NCBI GenBank assembly: GCA_947474415.1 | Contig: CANJKD010000089.1 | Span: forward strand, 1-7,822 | DNA length: 7,822 nucleotides | DNA from: Burkholderiales bacterium | GTDB taxonomy: Bacteria; Pseudomonadota; Gammaproteobacteria; Burkholderiales; Burkholderiaceae_C | Reading direction: 5' to 3' | Part shown: positions 1 through 6,453 of the stretch, piece after piece | Numbering within the stretch: position 1 is the first letter of the stretch | How the letters are laid out: each line of letters begins with the position of its first letter | Notes under the pieces: model-generated | Database searches by the model: none | What the model saw: the letters and a program-made list of their open reading frames with translations, nothing else | What the model was told of the DNA's origin: nothing | Made by a program: the position numbers and the translations under genes

Positions 1-849
1 CTCTTCCTGAATGATTCGATTCGATACAACGTCGCCAACCCGGGAACGTCTGGCGCAACACTTGGCGCGGTCACGAATCTGGGCCTGACCGACTACGGCA
101 CGAATGGCGGCGGCCGGCAGCCGGACGGAACCCGCAACATCGACCCGCTGGACAATCGGATCGGTGCCAATGCCTGGGAGCATGACGGCAAGATCTACGC
201 CGTGTACACCGCAACCGAAGTCGGCGGCAGCCACATCGAGGTGCGCTACGTGGTAACCAACGCGGCCACCAATGCCGTGATTCAGCAAGGGTCGATCGGT
301 GACGCCACGCACGACTACTTCGAAGGTTCGCTGACGGTGAACGGCTCGGGCCAGGTGGTGATCGGGTACAACCGCTCCGGGTCGCAGACCGCCGACCTGA
401 ACGGCGACGGCAAGGCCGACGGCAACGTGAGTTTCATGGCCCGCACCTTCAACTCGGACCTGGCAGGTCACCTGGTGCAGACCGGCGAGTTGCTCCTGCA
501 TGTCAGCAATGTCAGTGACTATCGCAACGGCAGCGTCCAGGGTGCCCCGGCATCGGGCCGGCAGCGTTGGGGTGACTACAGCGCCGTGACCCTGGACCCG
601 AACAACGACCAGAGCTTCTGGGCCATCGGCGAGTACGCCGAGGCCTGGAACAACGCTGGGGGCTGCACCATCGGGGTTGACTATGGGTGCACCAGCACAA
701 ACGGAGGCTCGACCTGGGGCACCTGGATCTCCGAGATCAAGCTGGATTCGGTGGTTGCGGTTCCGGAGCCAGAAACCTATGCACTGATGTTGGGCGGCCT
801 GCTGGCGGTGGGCGCCATGGCACGTCGCAGGGCTGCGGCCAAGGTCTGA
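1..849 (+). CDS. PEP-CTERM sorting domain protein, 5' truncated by window edge
   Basis: The frame is open from base 1, so the N-terminus and signal peptide lie outside the window; 282 residues and a TGA stop are visible. The C-terminus has the complete tripartite PEP-CTERM signal: VPEPETYALM with Pro-Glu-Pro at visible residues 255-257, a hydrophobic segment (about 261-273), then a basic tail RRR (275-277). In this family the tag directs an exported protein to an exosortase (EpsH-type) in the inner membrane for cleavage and surface or extracellular delivery. The body is rich in Gly, Asn and Thr, with many short beta-strand-like segments and a WGDYSAV motif followed by DPNN, as in BNR/sialidase-like beta-propeller secreted proteins. 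An acidic loop DLNGDGKAD (132-140) resembles an EF-hand/dockerin calcium loop. Cys222 and Cys230 could form a small disulfide loop. No catalytic motif is recognised, so the function is unknown. The sorting tag is certain; the propeller assignment is inference. Confidence 0.9.
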   Translation, partial: LFLNDSIRYNVANPGTSGATLGAVTNLGLTDYGTNGGGRQPDGTRNIDPLDNRIGANAWEHDGKIYAVYTATEVGGSHIEVRYVVTNAATNAVIQQGSIGDATHDYFEGSLTVNGSGQVVIGYNRSGSQTADLNGDGKADGNVSFMARTFNSDLAGHLVQTGELLLHVSNVSDYRNGSVQGAPASGRQRWGDYSAVTLDPNNDQSFWAIGEYAEAWNNAGGCTIGVDYGCTSTNGGSTWGTWISEIKLDSVVAVPEPETYALMLGGLLAVGAMARRRAAAKV

Positions 850-898
850 TGCTTCGCTGAACTTGCCGGGCCGCTCTCCGGGGGCGGCGGCACACAAG

Positions 899-937
899 GA
901 ACAGGGCGGTTCCGCATGCAGCGGAATCGCCCTGTTC
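899..937. terminator. Strong hairpin between convergent genes, probable bidirectional terminator
   Basis: Arms 899-915 and 921-937 pair over 17 positions (16 Watson-Crick and one G-T, 909/927) around a 5-nt loop ATGCA. It lies about 50 nt after the stop of the PEP-CTERM gene and about 30 nt after the stop of the opposing small secreted protein, the usual place for a shared terminator. There is no clear T-run on either side; the minus-strand exit reads TTCCTTGTGTG and the plus-strand exit has none. It is therefore not a textbook intrinsic terminator, and could act by blocking 3' exonucleases or be a dispersed palindromic repeat. Confidence 0.6.
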
Positions 938-966
938 GCATGGGTGAGCGCAGCGACGCTGTTCGC

Positions 967-1386
967 TCAACGCATGCCGCTGTCGCACTCAACGTCGACG
1001 ACGCCGACTTTCCCTTCGGTCACCACCACCGCCGGAGACGGGCAGCGGGTGAACCGGTTCGGCGTCGTCACCATCACCCGGTAGCGGCCGGGAGGTGCAG
1101 AAAGAAGGTAGTGCCCGGACGTCGTGGTGCGAGCGGTGGCCATCGTTGCGCCACTTGCCGAGACCAGGCGCACTTCGGCACCTGCGTAAGGTGCCTCGCA
1201 CGCAGCGCCTCCCTCGCGCTGCGGGCCTCCGCAGGTCGGTGACAAGGTGACCACACCCTGAACGCCGGGCCCCGCGTCGCCGCTGGCGGACGCTGCGCCT
1301 GACACGATCAGGGCACATGCCAGCCAGCCTTTCAGGGGCGAGGAAGGTCGGCCGGGTGTTGGCGCAGAGCAAGTCACGGTGGTCAT
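967..1386 (-). CDS. Small secreted four-cysteine protein with carboxypeptidase-regulatory-like (prealbumin-like) fold
   Basis: 139 residues from ATG at 1386 to TGA at 967. The N-terminus (MTTVTCSAPT...) has a basic/polar lead, a hydrophobic stretch (about 21-33, WLACALIVSGAAS) and small residues suited to signal peptidase I near 32-36, so export is likely; no lipobox is evident. The mature part reads GVQGVVTLSP at 41-50, then an extracellular beta-sandwich pattern: GAEVRLV, a TTTSGHY turn, and APPGRYRVMV (about 97-106), the 'G-x-Y ... PPG-x-Y-x-V' hallmark of CarboxypepD_reg/transthyretin-like domains. Cys52, Cys63, Cys115 and Cys134 flank the domain and probably form two disulfides; it ends in CDSGMR. 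Such small domains are usually non-enzymatic. An upstream in-frame ATG at 1449 would add 21 polar residues; 1386 was chosen because it gives the better signal peptide, but neither start has a strong ribosome binding site. The gene is convergent with the PEP-CTERM gene and 106 nt downstream of rlmI on the same strand. Confidence 0.7.
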   Translation of the reverse strand: MTTVTCSAPTPGRPSSPLKGWLACALIVSGAASASGDAGPGVQGVVTLSPTCGGPQREGGAACEAPYAGAEVRLVSASGATMATARTTTSGHYLLSAPPGRYRVMVTTPNRFTRCPSPAVVVTEGKVGVVDVECDSGMR

Positions 1387-1492
1387 GGGCTCAGCAACGC
1401 GTGCCAAGCTTCGGCGTTGACGGAACAGACCCCCATTCGGGCACCTCATGCCTGGGAAGACTGCCGGTATCTGCTGCCATCCAACACCATCT

Positions 1493-2701
1493 TCAACGCT
1501 TGATGACCACCAGCCCCTTGAGGTACTCGCCTTCTGGGAAGGTCACCGTCATCGGGTGGTCGGGCGCGGCGCCGAGGCGGGCGTAGACCAGGCCGTCGAT
1601 GTTCGCATCGAGTCCGGCGCCGGCCACGATCTTGTGGAACAGGTCGGGCGAGATGCCGCCCGAGCACGAAAACGTGAACAGCGCGCCGCCCGGTTCCAGC
1701 AGCAGGAAGGCGAGGCGGTTGATGTCTTTGTAGGCACGCGCGGCGCGTTCGGCGTGTGCGGCGGTGGGTGCGAACTTCGGCGGGTCGAGCACGATCGCAT
1801 CGAAGCGCCGGCCTTGCGCAAGCAGCTTGCGCAGCGTCTGGTTCACGTCGGCATCGAGCGTGCTGTGGTGGGCCGCGTCGAAGCCGTTCAGCGCGACATG
1901 GGCAGTGGCGCGGGCCAGCGCGGGCGCCGATGAATCGACGCTCGTCACGTCGCGCGCGCCGCCGGCCAGAGCCGCGACGCTGAAGCCGCCGGTGTAGCAA
2001 TAGCAGTTCAGCACGCGCTGGTAGCCGAAGTGGCGCACGGTGTCGGCGAAGAGCTTGCGGTTGTCGCGCTGGTCGAGGTAGAAGCCGGTCTTGTGGCCGG
2101 TGGCCACGTCGAGCGTGAGGCGCCAGCCGTGCTCGCGGATCGTCACCTCGGTGGGTTCATCAGCCGCTGCACTGGCATGCGCATTTGCCGGCCGCATCCA
2201 GCCCGCTTGCGGCTCCAGGCCTTCGAGGCTTCGGCTGCTGGTGTCGCTGCGCTCGTACAGCCGTGCCAGGCCGGTGGCGTGCAGCAGGTGGCCGGTGATG
2301 ACGGGCTTCCAGCGTTCGGCGCCGACCGACAGGAACTGCGCGCATAGCGTGTCGCCGTAGCGGTCGACGATCAGGCCGGGCAGGCCGTCGGCTTCACCGT
2401 GGATCAGGCGAATCGCGTCGCTCTGAATCGGCAACCGGGCGCGGATGGCCAGGGCTTGCGCAATGCGGCGTTCGAAGAATGCAGCGTCGATCCGCTCGGC
2501 CTCGGTGAAGCTCCAGGCGCGCAGCCGGATCATCGAACTCGGGCTGTAGGAAGCCCAAGCCAGAAAGCTGCCGTCGTGGGCCTGCACGCGCACCGTCTCG
2601 CCGGGGTCGGCCTTGCCGCCGGCCACGCTGCCCTCGAACACCCAGGGGTGGCGGCGCTGCAGCGAGCGCTCCTTGCCGTCGCGCAGAGTGATTGTCTTCA
2701 T
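1493..2701 (-). CDS. rlmI: 23S rRNA (cytosine-C5)-methyltransferase RlmI-type (class I SAM-dependent)
   Basis: 402 residues from ATG at 2701, close to the ~396 of E. coli RlmI (YccW), which methylates C1962 of 23S rRNA to m5C using SAM. The N-terminal ~75 residues form a PUA-like RNA-binding domain (RRHPWVFEGSV at 16-26). A middle segment contains RLIHGEADGLPGLIVDRYGD (98-117), typical of this family. The C-terminal Rossmann methyltransferase domain has the signature HKTGFYLDQRDNR (203-215), SAM-binding motif I VLNCYCYTGGFS (230-241), an acidic motif II region at DVTSVDSS, motif IV LDPPKF (305-310), and a TFSCSG motif (343-348) with Cys346. All family motifs are intact. The frame stays open upstream to 2842, but the added residues look non-coding, would cover the 2771-2804 palindrome, and are absent from the family; the start at 2701 puts MKTITLRDGKERSL first, as expected. 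The start lacks a clear Shine-Dalgarno. Closely related family members can differ in target base, so RlmI is the best but not the only reading. Confidence 0.9.
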   Translation of the reverse strand: MKTITLRDGKERSLQRRHPWVFEGSVAGGKADPGETVRVQAHDGSFLAWASYSPSSMIRLRAWSFTEAERIDAAFFERRIAQALAIRARLPIQSDAIRLIHGEADGLPGLIVDRYGDTLCAQFLSVGAERWKPVITGHLLHATGLARLYERSDTSSRSLEGLEPQAGWMRPANAHASAAADEPTEVTIREHGWRLTLDVATGHKTGFYLDQRDNRKLFADTVRHFGYQRVLNCYCYTGGFSVAALAGGARDVTSVDSSAPALARATAHVALNGFDAAHHSTLDADVNQTLRKLLAQGRRFDAIVLDPPKFAPTAAHAERAARAYKDINRLAFLLLEPGGALFTFSCSGGISPDLFHKIVAGAGLDANIDGLVYARLGAAPDHPMTVTFPEGEYLKGLVVIKR

Positions 2702-2770
2702 GGCTTGATTCTGACGCCTGCGGCAAGGGCTCAGCCAGGCGCCGGGCCGCCCCAAGCCGGCTGAGCATCC

Positions 2771-2804
2771 CGAGGGCCACGCAGGGGACCCTACGTGGCC
2801 CTTG
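2771..2804. repeat. Palindromic intergenic repeat, copy 1 (GGGCCACG/CGTGGCCC)
   Basis: In the 137-nt gap between xerC and rlmI, GGGCCACG (2774-2781) pairs with CGTGGCCC (2794-2801). Pairing extends outward through A-T (2773/2802), G-T (2772/2803) and C-G (2771/2804), giving 11 pairs. The 12-nt interior can pair further (AGG/CCT). The same arms recur at 4621-4647, so this is a repeat and not a unique terminator; no T-run follows on the minus strand. The rest of the gap shows no gene or clear promoter. Confidence 0.65.
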
Positions 2805-2838
2805 AGGGTGGCGGCGTACCCGTTACCGTGGGCGCCAT

Positions 2839-3807
2839 TCACACCTTGCGGCGGGCCCGTGGATGCGCGGCGTCATACACCTTCGACAGGTGCCCGAAAT
2901 CAAGTTGGGTGTAGACCTGCGTGGTCGTGATGTTGGCGTGGCCCAGCAGTTCCTGCACCGCGCGCAGGTCACCGCTTGACTGCAGCAGATGGGTCGCGAA
3001 CGAATGGCGCAGCATGTGCGGGTGCACGTGCGTCGGCAAGCCGACACGCAGCGCGCGCAGCTTCAGGCGCGAGCGCACCTGGCCGGCCGTGATGCGCGTG
3101 CCACGGTTGCTGACGAACAGCGCCGGCTCGTCGGCACGCGCGAGCTGCGGGCGCCATTCGAACCATTCGCGCAAGGCCTTCAACGCGGCGGCGCCTACCG
3201 GCACGCTGCGGCGCTTGCTGCCCTTGCCGAGCACGTGCGCGCTGGCATCCGCCGCGTCGATCCAGCCGGCGGCGGCCGCGCCCGGGTGGGCATCAAGCGC
3301 CACCAGTTCGCCGACCCGCAGGCCGCAGCCATAGAGCAGCTCGACGATGCATTGGTCGCGCGCGGCCAGCACCGGAATGCCGGGCCCATCGGGCCCGGCA
3401 TCAGCGTCGGCACCCGCTTTGGAAGGCCCGTCGGCGAGCGCCATGGCGTGGTCCACCGACAAGGCCTTTGGCAGTGGCTTGGCCGCCTTCGGCGCACGCA
3501 CGCCTTCGACCGGGTTGTGTGCCACGCTGGCCTCGTTGACCAGCCAGCGGTACAGGCCGCGCCATGCCGACAGCTCCAGCGCGATGCTGCGTGGCCCCAG
3601 GCCTTGCGAATGCAGCTGTGCGGCCCAGCGCCGCACATGATGGATCTGGGCCGCGCGCAGCGGCATGTCCGTCGCGCCGGCAAAGGCTTGCAGGCGCGCA
3701 AAGGCCTGTGCGTAAAGCGCCAGCGAACGGGGCGCGAGCCGGCGCTCGACCTGGAGGTGGACGAGGTGGCGCCGGATGTCGTCGTCGGGCGCAGCGGCCT
3801 TGGCCAT
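2839..3807 (-). CDS. xerC: Tyrosine recombinase XerC
   Basis: 322 residues from ATG at 3807. XerC, with XerD, resolves chromosome dimers at dif near the terminus in the cytoplasm, under FtsK control. The N-terminal SAM-like core-binding domain spans about 1-105 (IRRHLVHLQVERRLAPRSLALYAQ onward; family motif NPVEGVRAPK at 98-107). The C-terminal catalytic domain has every expected residue: Arg164 in YGCGLRVGELVALD, Lys195 in GKGSKRR, His264 and Arg267 in HPHMLRHSFATHLL, His290 in LLGHANITTTQ, and the nucleophile Tyr299 in QVYTQLDFGHL. It is about 20 residues longer than E. coli XerC (298); the extra length lies mainly in a Gly/Ala/Pro/Asp-rich stretch at about 127-146 and a smaller insert at about 172-190, both likely surface loops. 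The neighbour upstream is DUF484 (36-nt gap), with dapF beyond, the arrangement also found around E. coli xerC. This supports XerC over XerD or an integron/phage integrase; no attachment site is seen beside it. Confidence 0.95.
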   Translation of the reverse strand: MAKAAAPDDDIRRHLVHLQVERRLAPRSLALYAQAFARLQAFAGATDMPLRAAQIHHVRRWAAQLHSQGLGPRSIALELSAWRGLYRWLVNEASVAHNPVEGVRAPKAAKPLPKALSVDHAMALADGPSKAGADADAGPDGPGIPVLAARDQCIVELLYGCGLRVGELVALDAHPGAAAAGWIDAADASAHVLGKGSKRRSVPVGAAALKALREWFEWRPQLARADEPALFVSNRGTRITAGQVRSRLKLRALRVGLPTHVHPHMLRHSFATHLLQSSGDLRAVQELLGHANITTTQVYTQLDFGHLSKVYDAAHPRARRKV

Positions 3808-3843
3808 GTGGGGGCGGGGTCGAACGGCCGCTTGAACGGCTCG

Positions 3844-4533
3844 TTAGGCGGCCGGGGGCACCAGGCGCGACAACGCTGCGCTGGCCAGTTCGCCGATGCG
3901 GGCCAGGAATTCGGTGCCCATGTCGGCGCTGTAACGGGTCGGGTCGGGCGAGGCCAGCACCAGCAGGCCGAAGGTGATGTCGCCCATGCCGCGCAGCGGG
4001 ATCATCGCCATCGACATCACGGTTGCCGGGTCGTCCAGCCACTTCGAGGCTTCGAAGCCGGAGTTCAGGCCGCAGTACGGCACGCTCAGGCTGGTGGCGA
4101 AGGTTTTTATGTCGTCGCTGACCGGCTGCGCGAAGGGCAGGGTGGCGAAGGCCGCGCCGGCACCCCAGAGGCGGACGCCGCCCTGCGGGATCATGAACAG
4201 GTGCATCAGCTCGCGCACCAGCAACTCGGGCAACTCGCCGGGGTGCGCGTTGAGCATCAGCGCGCGCGTCCAGCGGTGCAACTTGTCGGCGATGCCGACG
4301 TTGTCCTGGCCGTTGCGGATCATCTCGATGATCTTGCCTTCGAGGCCGCGGATCTTGTCGCGCAGCATCTCCATCTGCCGCTCCTGCAGCGAGACCGCGC
4401 GCTGGCCGTGCGGGCTGGTCAGTTGCACGCTGCCCAGCAGTTCGGCGTGGCGCTCGAAGAAGCCCGGCGTGTTGGCCAGGTAGTTGGCGATATCGGTCTC
4501 GGTGATGCCCTGGACGCCGGATGAATTGGTCAT
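3844..4533 (-). CDS. DUF484 family protein (YigA-like, GAF-type fold)
   Basis: 229 residues from ATG at 4533 to TAA at 3844. The N-terminus carries the family signature: DIANYLANTPGFFERHAELL (14-33), then LTSPHGQRAVSLQERQMEMLRDKI. This heptad-like amphipathic helix probably forms a coiled coil (about 45-75), and the rest (80-229) is predicted to be a GAF-like alpha/beta domain. No signal peptide or membrane segment is seen, so it is cytoplasmic. The biochemical role of DUF484 is not established. It is conserved between dapF and xerC in many gamma- and betaproteobacteria (yigA in E. coli), which suggests a housekeeping or regulatory role. The frame is open to 4563, but the only start there is TTG with no ribosome binding site; ATG 4533 with the weak purine stretch AAGAAA about 8 nt upstream is preferred. 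It lies 36 nt before xerC, so cotranscription is likely; the 151-nt gap from dapF holds a palindrome. Confidence 0.9.
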   Translation of the reverse strand: MTNSSGVQGITETDIANYLANTPGFFERHAELLGSVQLTSPHGQRAVSLQERQMEMLRDKIRGLEGKIIEMIRNGQDNVGIADKLHRWTRALMLNAHPGELPELLVRELMHLFMIPQGGVRLWGAGAAFATLPFAQPVSDDIKTFATSLSVPYCGLNSGFEASKWLDDPATVMSMAMIPLRGMGDITFGLLVLASPDPTRYSADMGTEFLARIGELASAALSRLVPPAA

Positions 4534-4582
4534 GGAGTGTTTCTTGAAGTGTGCGGTTGGCAAGCTGATCGCTCAGCCTTTG

Positions 4583-4611
4583 AGGCCTCGTGCGGCCGCC
4601 CGAAGAGGCCT
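4583..4611. repeat. Short inverted repeat in the dapF-DUF484 gap
   Basis: AGGCCTC (4583-4589) is perfectly complementary to GAGGCCT (4605-4611) with a 15-nt spacer that itself contains the palindrome GCGGCCGC (4592-4599). It sits beside the longer hairpin at 4614-4654 in the same gap. No T-run follows, and a role is not evident. Confidence 0.4.
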
Positions 4612-4613
4612 GA

Positions 4614-4654
4614 TCCCCAAGGGCCACGCGGGGCCCCTTCGTGGCCCATGGGGG
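4614..4654. repeat. Palindromic intergenic repeat, copy 2 (GGGCCACG/CGTGGCCC)
   Basis: GGGCCACG (4621-4628) pairs with CGTGGCCC (4640-4647). The stem continues outward past one A-A mismatch (4620/4648) through ACCCC (4615-4619 read 3'-5') against TGGGG (4649-4653), plus T-G (4614/4654), giving about 14 pairs with one mismatch. Inner GGG/CCC can pair too. The arms match those of 2771-2804, and the lead-in AGGGCCACGC is identical. It lies between dapF and DUF484 and has no T-run on the minus-strand exit, so it is a repeat-type hairpin that may cause partial termination or mRNA 3'-end protection. Confidence 0.65.
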
Positions 4655-4684
4655 ACCAAACCGAAGGTGTGCAGGGGGCTCATG

Positions 4685-5539
4685 TCAGAGGTCGATCTGG
4701 CCTTCGAAGACCGTCTCGGCCGGGCCGGTCATGAACACATGCTGCGCGCCGCCGGCCCATTCAACGGTCAGCAGCCCGCCGCGCGTGTGCACGTCGACAC
4801 GCGCTGCCAACAACCCGAGTTGGATGCCAGCCACGACCGCCGCGCAGGCGCCGGTGCCGCAGGCGAGCGTCTCGCCGGCATCGCGCTCGAACACCCGCAG
4901 CTTGATGTGGCTGCCGGTCACGACCTGCATGAAGCCGGCGTTGACCTTGCGCGTGAAGCGAAGGTGCGATTCGACGGCCGGGCCCAGCGTGGCCACCGGC
5001 GCCGACTCGACGTCGTGCACAAGTTGCACCGCGTGCGGATTGCCCATCGACAGCACGGCCACCTCGACGAGTTGGTCACCCACATCGAGCGGCCAGAGCT
5101 GGCAGCCGCCGAGTTCGCGCGCCACCAGCCCGGCCGCGTCGAAGGGCACGCGGGCCAGCTCGAAAACCGGCGCGTTCATGTCGACGGTCACGCGGCCATC
5201 GGCCTGCAGCCGCAGTTCGAGCACGTTGTTCAGGGTCTCGACGCGGATGCAATCCTTGTCGGTCAGGCCCTTGTCGCGCACATAGCGCAGCAGGCAGCGC
5301 GCGCCGTTGCCGCAGTGCTCGACCTCGTCGCCGCTGGCGCTGTTGAAGATGCGGTAGCGGAAGTCGATGTCCTTTGTTGCGCTGCGCTCGACCACCAGCA
5401 ACTGGTCGGCACCGACTCCGAAGCGCCGGTCGCCAAGGCGCCGCATCGCGGCAGCGTCAAGGGTGAGGGGGGCGTGCGTGGCGTCGATCACGACGAAATC
5501 GTTGCCGGCACCCTGCATCTTGGTGAAGCGTAAATTCAT
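4685..5539 (-). CDS. dapF: Diaminopimelate epimerase
   Basis: 284 residues from ATG at 5539 to TGA at 4685, a typical length (E. coli 274). DapF is a cofactor-independent cytoplasmic epimerase converting LL-diaminopimelate to meso-diaminopimelate, the precursor of lysine and the peptidoglycan cross-linking residue. The start [19 protein letters not shown] is the family N-terminus. The two catalytic cysteines are present: Cys76 in [14 protein letters not shown] and Cys227 in [12 protein letters not shown]. Other conserved parts are FGVGADQ (40-46), SMGNPHAV (164-171) and [10 protein letters not shown] (198-207). Both halves of the pseudo-symmetric fold are complete. The frame is open far upstream inside the acyltransferase gene, but the alignment and ATG fix the start. 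The gene is 29 nt after the second acyltransferase and shows no good Shine-Dalgarno, so translation may depend on readthrough or coupling within the cluster. Confidence 0.97.
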   Translation of the reverse strand: MNLRFTKMQGAGNDFVVIDATHAPLTLDAAAMRRLGDRRFGVGADQLLVVERSATKDIDFRYRIFNSASGDEVEHCGNGARCLLRYVRDKGLTDKDCIRVETLNNVLELRLQADGRVTVDMNAPVFELARVPFDAAGLVARELGGCQLWPLDVGDQLVEVAVLSMGNPHAVQLVHDVESAPVATLGPAVESHLRFTRKVNAGFMQVVTGSHIKLRVFERDAGETLACGTGACAAVVAGIQLGLLAARVDVHTRGGLLTVEWAGGAQHVFMTGPAETVFEGQIDL

Positions 5540-5568
5540 CGGCGGATTATGGCGTCGGCCAGCGCCTG

Positions 5569-6453
5569 TCAATAGAACGATGCTGCGCCCGCCGGCCGGG
5601 TCTTGAAGCGCTTGTGCACCCACAGGTACTGGGCCGGGTCGCGGCGAATTTCCGATTCGATCCAGCGGTTCATCGCAGCGGTATCGGCCAGCGCGTCGTC
5701 GCTCGGGAAGCCTTCCCAGGCCGGCATGAATCGGACCCGGTACCCCTGGCCGCCCGGCAGCATCTCGGCGATCACCGGCTGCACCAGCATGTTCAGCGCA
5801 CGCGCCAGCCGCGAGGGTGCGAGCAGGGTGGCAGCGGGCACGCCAAAGAAGGGCACGAAGGCCGCGTCGCGCGCGCCGAAGTCCATGTCGGGCAGGTTGA
5901 AGAACGCGTCGCCGCGGCGAATGGCGCGGAACAAGGCCTTGGCCGAATCGTCGCGCGGGAAGATCTCGGCATTGCCCAGGCGCAGCCGGCCGCGCCGGAT
6001 GGCGGCGTCCATCACCGCGTCGCTCTGTTGCTGGTAGATCGAGATGCCCTTGCGCTTCTGGAACAGCAGCACCGACACGCCGGCCACGTCGAGCGCCATG
6101 AAGTGCGGCACCAGCCACATCACCGGCTGCTCGCTGCGTTCGGCCAGGCCCACGTCACCTTCCACATGGATCAGGCGCCTCAAGCGCGCCGGCGAGGCGT
6201 ACCACAGCAGGCCGCGTTCGATGATGCTGCGCCCCAGCCACTGGAAGTGCTCACGCGCGAGCCGGTCGCGCTGTGCTGGCGCCTGTTCGGGAAAGCACAG
6301 TTCGAGGTTGCGCAGCGCGATGCGGCGGCGCCTTCCCGCGAAGCCGTGCAGCAAGCGACCCAGCGCACGGCCGAGGGCCGCCTGCACGGAAAGCGGCAGC
6401 CAGTGCAGCAGCCACAGCAGGCCCAGCAGGGTGCGGGCGGCAAGGCGCTTCAT
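5569..6453 (-). CDS. Lipid A biosynthesis acyltransferase (LpxL/HtrB-LpxM family), second of tandem pair
   Basis: 294 residues from ATG at 6453. The family transfers a fatty acyl chain from acyl-ACP to a lipid A precursor at the cytoplasmic face of the inner membrane (late acylation of Kdo2-lipid IVA). The N-terminus has a hydrophobic, membrane-associating segment (about 7-35, with [14 protein letters not shown]). [16 protein letters not shown] (41-56) is the family's 'NL..CFPE' motif. The catalytic HX4D motif is PHFMALD, His117 to Asp122. FNLPDMDFG (185-193) and [12 protein letters not shown] (199-210) correspond to the substrate-binding block, and [16 protein letters not shown] (272-287) is the typical C-terminal signature. 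The ATG overlaps the stop of the upstream paralogue as ATGA (6450-6453), indicating translational coupling. Which acyl position or chain length it uses cannot be told, so no symbol is given. Confidence 0.9.
   Translation of the reverse strand: MKRLAARTLLGLLWLLHWLPLSVQAALGRALGRLLHGFAGRRRRIALRNLELCFPEQAPAQRDRLAREHFQWLGRSIIERGLLWYASPARLRRLIHVEGDVGLAERSEQPVMWLVPHFMALDVAGVSVLLFQKRKGISIYQQQSDAVMDAAIRRGRLRLGNAEIFPRDDSAKALFRAIRRGDAFFNLPDMDFGARDAAFVPFFGVPAATLLAPSRLARALNMLVQPVIAEMLPGGQGYRVRFMPAWEGFPSDDALADTAAMNRWIESEIRRDPAQYLWVHKRFKTRPAGAASFY

Noticed and set aside
2702..2842. N-terminal extension of the RlmI-type protein by 47 residues
   Set aside because: The extension covers the 2771-2804 palindrome, has no family similarity, and ATG 2701 gives the expected PUA-domain start.
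2989..4524. A 511-codon open frame on the plus strand opposite xerC and DUF484
   Set aside because: The translation is rich in Arg, His, Gly and Gln with no domain pattern, lies antisense to two well-supported genes, and is explained by high GC lowering stop frequency.
3401..4627. A 408-codon minus-strand frame spanning DUF484 and part of xerC
   Set aside because: Off-frame shadow of two recognised genes, with Arg/Pro/Ala-rich low-complexity translation.
4484..5533. A 349-codon plus-strand frame antisense to dapF
   Set aside because: Mirrors dapF on the opposite strand; no recognisable motif, and dapF is certain.
5540..6118. N-terminal extension of dapF through the upstream acyltransferase gene
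   Set aside because: [15 protein letters not shown] at 5539 is the conserved DapF start; the upstream frame is a shadow of the acyltransferase.
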